Shown piece by piece: positions 63,486 to 64,000 of a DNA stretch of 64,000 nucleotides. The notes below the pieces were generated by a model. It saw only the letters and a list, made by a program, of their open reading frames with translations. It did not search any database and was not told where the DNA came from. Made by a program: the position numbers and the translations under genes. The stretch is from an uncultured Oscillospiraceae bacterium (lineage in GTDB: Bacteria; Bacillota; Clostridia; Oscillospirales; Acutalibacteraceae), in assembly GCA_900543305.1 (NCBI GenBank), contig UQQZ01000001.1, positions 20,035 through 84,034 on the forward strand. Direction: 5' to 3'. Within the stretch, counting starts at the first letter, position 1, and every line of letters starts with the position of its first letter.

Positions 63486-63896
63486 ATGATACGAGAGATC
63501 TGCAAAGACGAAACTTTTCTGGCTCAGAAAGCAGAACCTGCTGCCCCAGAGGATCTGGATACAGCAGCAGACCTGCTGGAGACACTGGAACACCACAAGG
63601 ATGGATGCGTAGGCATGGCAGCCAACATGATCGGTGTAAACAAGCGAATTATCGCTTTTGACAACGAAGGCAAATATACCATCATGTTTAACCCGGAGAT
63701 TCTCAAAAAGTCCGGTCCCTATCACACGGAGGAAGGCTGCCTGTCTCTGTCAGGTCTGCGGCCTGTGAAGCGTTGGAAATCTATCAAGGTCCGGTGGCAG
63801 AATGAACAATTCCAGGAACGGATCAAAACCTTTACCGGCTGGACCGCCCAGATCATCCAGCACGAAATTGACCACTGCGAAGGCATCATCATATAA
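63486..63896 (+). CDS. def: Peptide deformylase
   Basis: 136 residues. Motif 1 is GMAANMIG (43-50), motif 2 EGCLSL (83-88, Cys85) and motif 3 QHEIDH (125-130) with metal-binding His126 and His130 and catalytic Glu127. This short type is common in Clostridia beside a larger Def. It removes N-formyl from nascent proteins. ATG 63486 follows AAGGAG. Confidence 0.9.
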   Translation: MIREICKDETFLAQKAEPAAPEDLDTAADLLETLEHHKDGCVGMAANMIGVNKRIIAFDNEGKYTIMFNPEILKKSGPYHTEEGCLSLSGLRPVKRWKSIKVRWQNEQFQERIKTFTGWTAQIIQHEIDHCEGIII

Positions 63897-63906
63897 GGAG
63901 GGCACT

Positions 63907-64000
63907 ATGAAACTTGCCATTCTTTCCGACACGCATGGTCTTTTACGGCCCGAAGTGGTGGAACAACTGCAAACCGCCGACGCTATTCTTCACGGCGGGG
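63907..64000 (+). CDS. YfcE/MJ0936-type metallophosphoesterase, N-terminal part
   Basis: 31 codons inside the window from ATG 63907. KLAILSDTHGLLRPEVVEQL and AILHGG carry the metal-binding Asp-x-His of this phosphodiesterase family. GGAGG six bases upstream and 10 bases after def suggests co-transcription. The rest lies beyond the edge. Confidence 0.75.
   Translation, partial: MKLAILSDTHGLLRPEVVEQLQTADAILHGG

Noticed and set aside
1..64000. CRISPR array, tRNA, rRNA or prophage genes
   Set aside because: No regularly spaced repeats, tRNA-like cloverleaf or rRNA segments, and no phage structural genes were seen. The recombinases alone do not show a prophage.

Overview
The window looks like the chromosome of a Gram-positive, anaerobic, spore-forming-lineage Clostridium relative, probably a gut Oscillospirales-type bacterium. 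This rests on Wzy-type capsule genes with a CpsB/C/D phosphoregulatory set, a class B sortase, LCP and VanZ proteins, strong AGGAGG ribosome binding sites, many Fe-S/radical enzymes, a sporulation sigma-K fragment beside a large serine recombinase, and C-glycoside-degrading genes known from gut anaerobes. No rRNA, tRNA or CRISPR array was seen.

Layout. 0-6.7 kb (minus strand): a three-gene TerB_N/TerB_C protein, BrxD-like ATPase and Lhr/BrxHI-like helicase unit with its own promoter, followed by a small lipoprotein; a candidate uncharacterised nucleic-acid-directed system. 7-8.9 kb: a small pyrophosphatase-like gene and glmM. 9-35.2 kb (minus strand): a very large capsular/exopolysaccharide locus. 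Transcription order is a degenerate tyrosine recombinase homologue, CpsC, CpsD, CpsB, sortase B, a sortase substrate, LCP, VanZ, four genes for making and transferring diacetylbacillosamine (PglF, E, D and C type), a HpcH-type aldolase, three GT4 enzymes, an EpsG-type polymerase, a GT2, a Wzx flippase, an AT-rich decoration set (DUF1919, pyruvyl transferase, DUF6625, F420H2-dehydrogenase-beta-like), an NDP-sugar epimerase and Ugd. The 354-bp leader upstream is flanked by a pair of 20-bp palindromic repeats, contains opposed hairpins and a promoter pointing away from the operon, and is followed by an intact tyrosine recombinase: this looks like a switchable control region.

36.6-39.5 kb: a second VanZ gene, a small ORF coupled to a large serine recombinase, and converging on it the 5' part of sigK. 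This is the architecture of one end of a skin (sigK-intervening) element; the other end is not in the window.

39.6-48.6 kb: a DUF1275 membrane protein, a tocopherol-cyclase-like protein, a FAD/Rieske oxidoreductase, a DUF255 thioredoxin-fold protein, and a thiMEDtenA salvage operon under a TPP riboswitch with a terminator. 48.7-53.8 kb: a C-glycoside deglycosylation operon (oxidoreductase plus alpha and beta deglycosidase subunits) with an AraC regulator fused to a GH39-like sensor domain. 54-57.7 kb: a radical SAM protein, a divergently encoded cysteine-less homologue of it, and a TetR regulator behind a leader resembling a yybP-ykoY (manganese) riboswitch. 57.9-59.5 kb: a PlsY-like acyltransferase, a truncated UgtP-type glycosyltransferase remnant and a GT8. 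59.7-64 kb: a LarA-family racemase, an Rrf2 Fe-S regulator, a short leader ORF plus terminator ahead of O-acetylhomoserine sulfhydrylase (metY), a peptide deformylase and the start of a metallophosphoesterase.

All product names come from recognising sequence motifs by eye; no database search was run.
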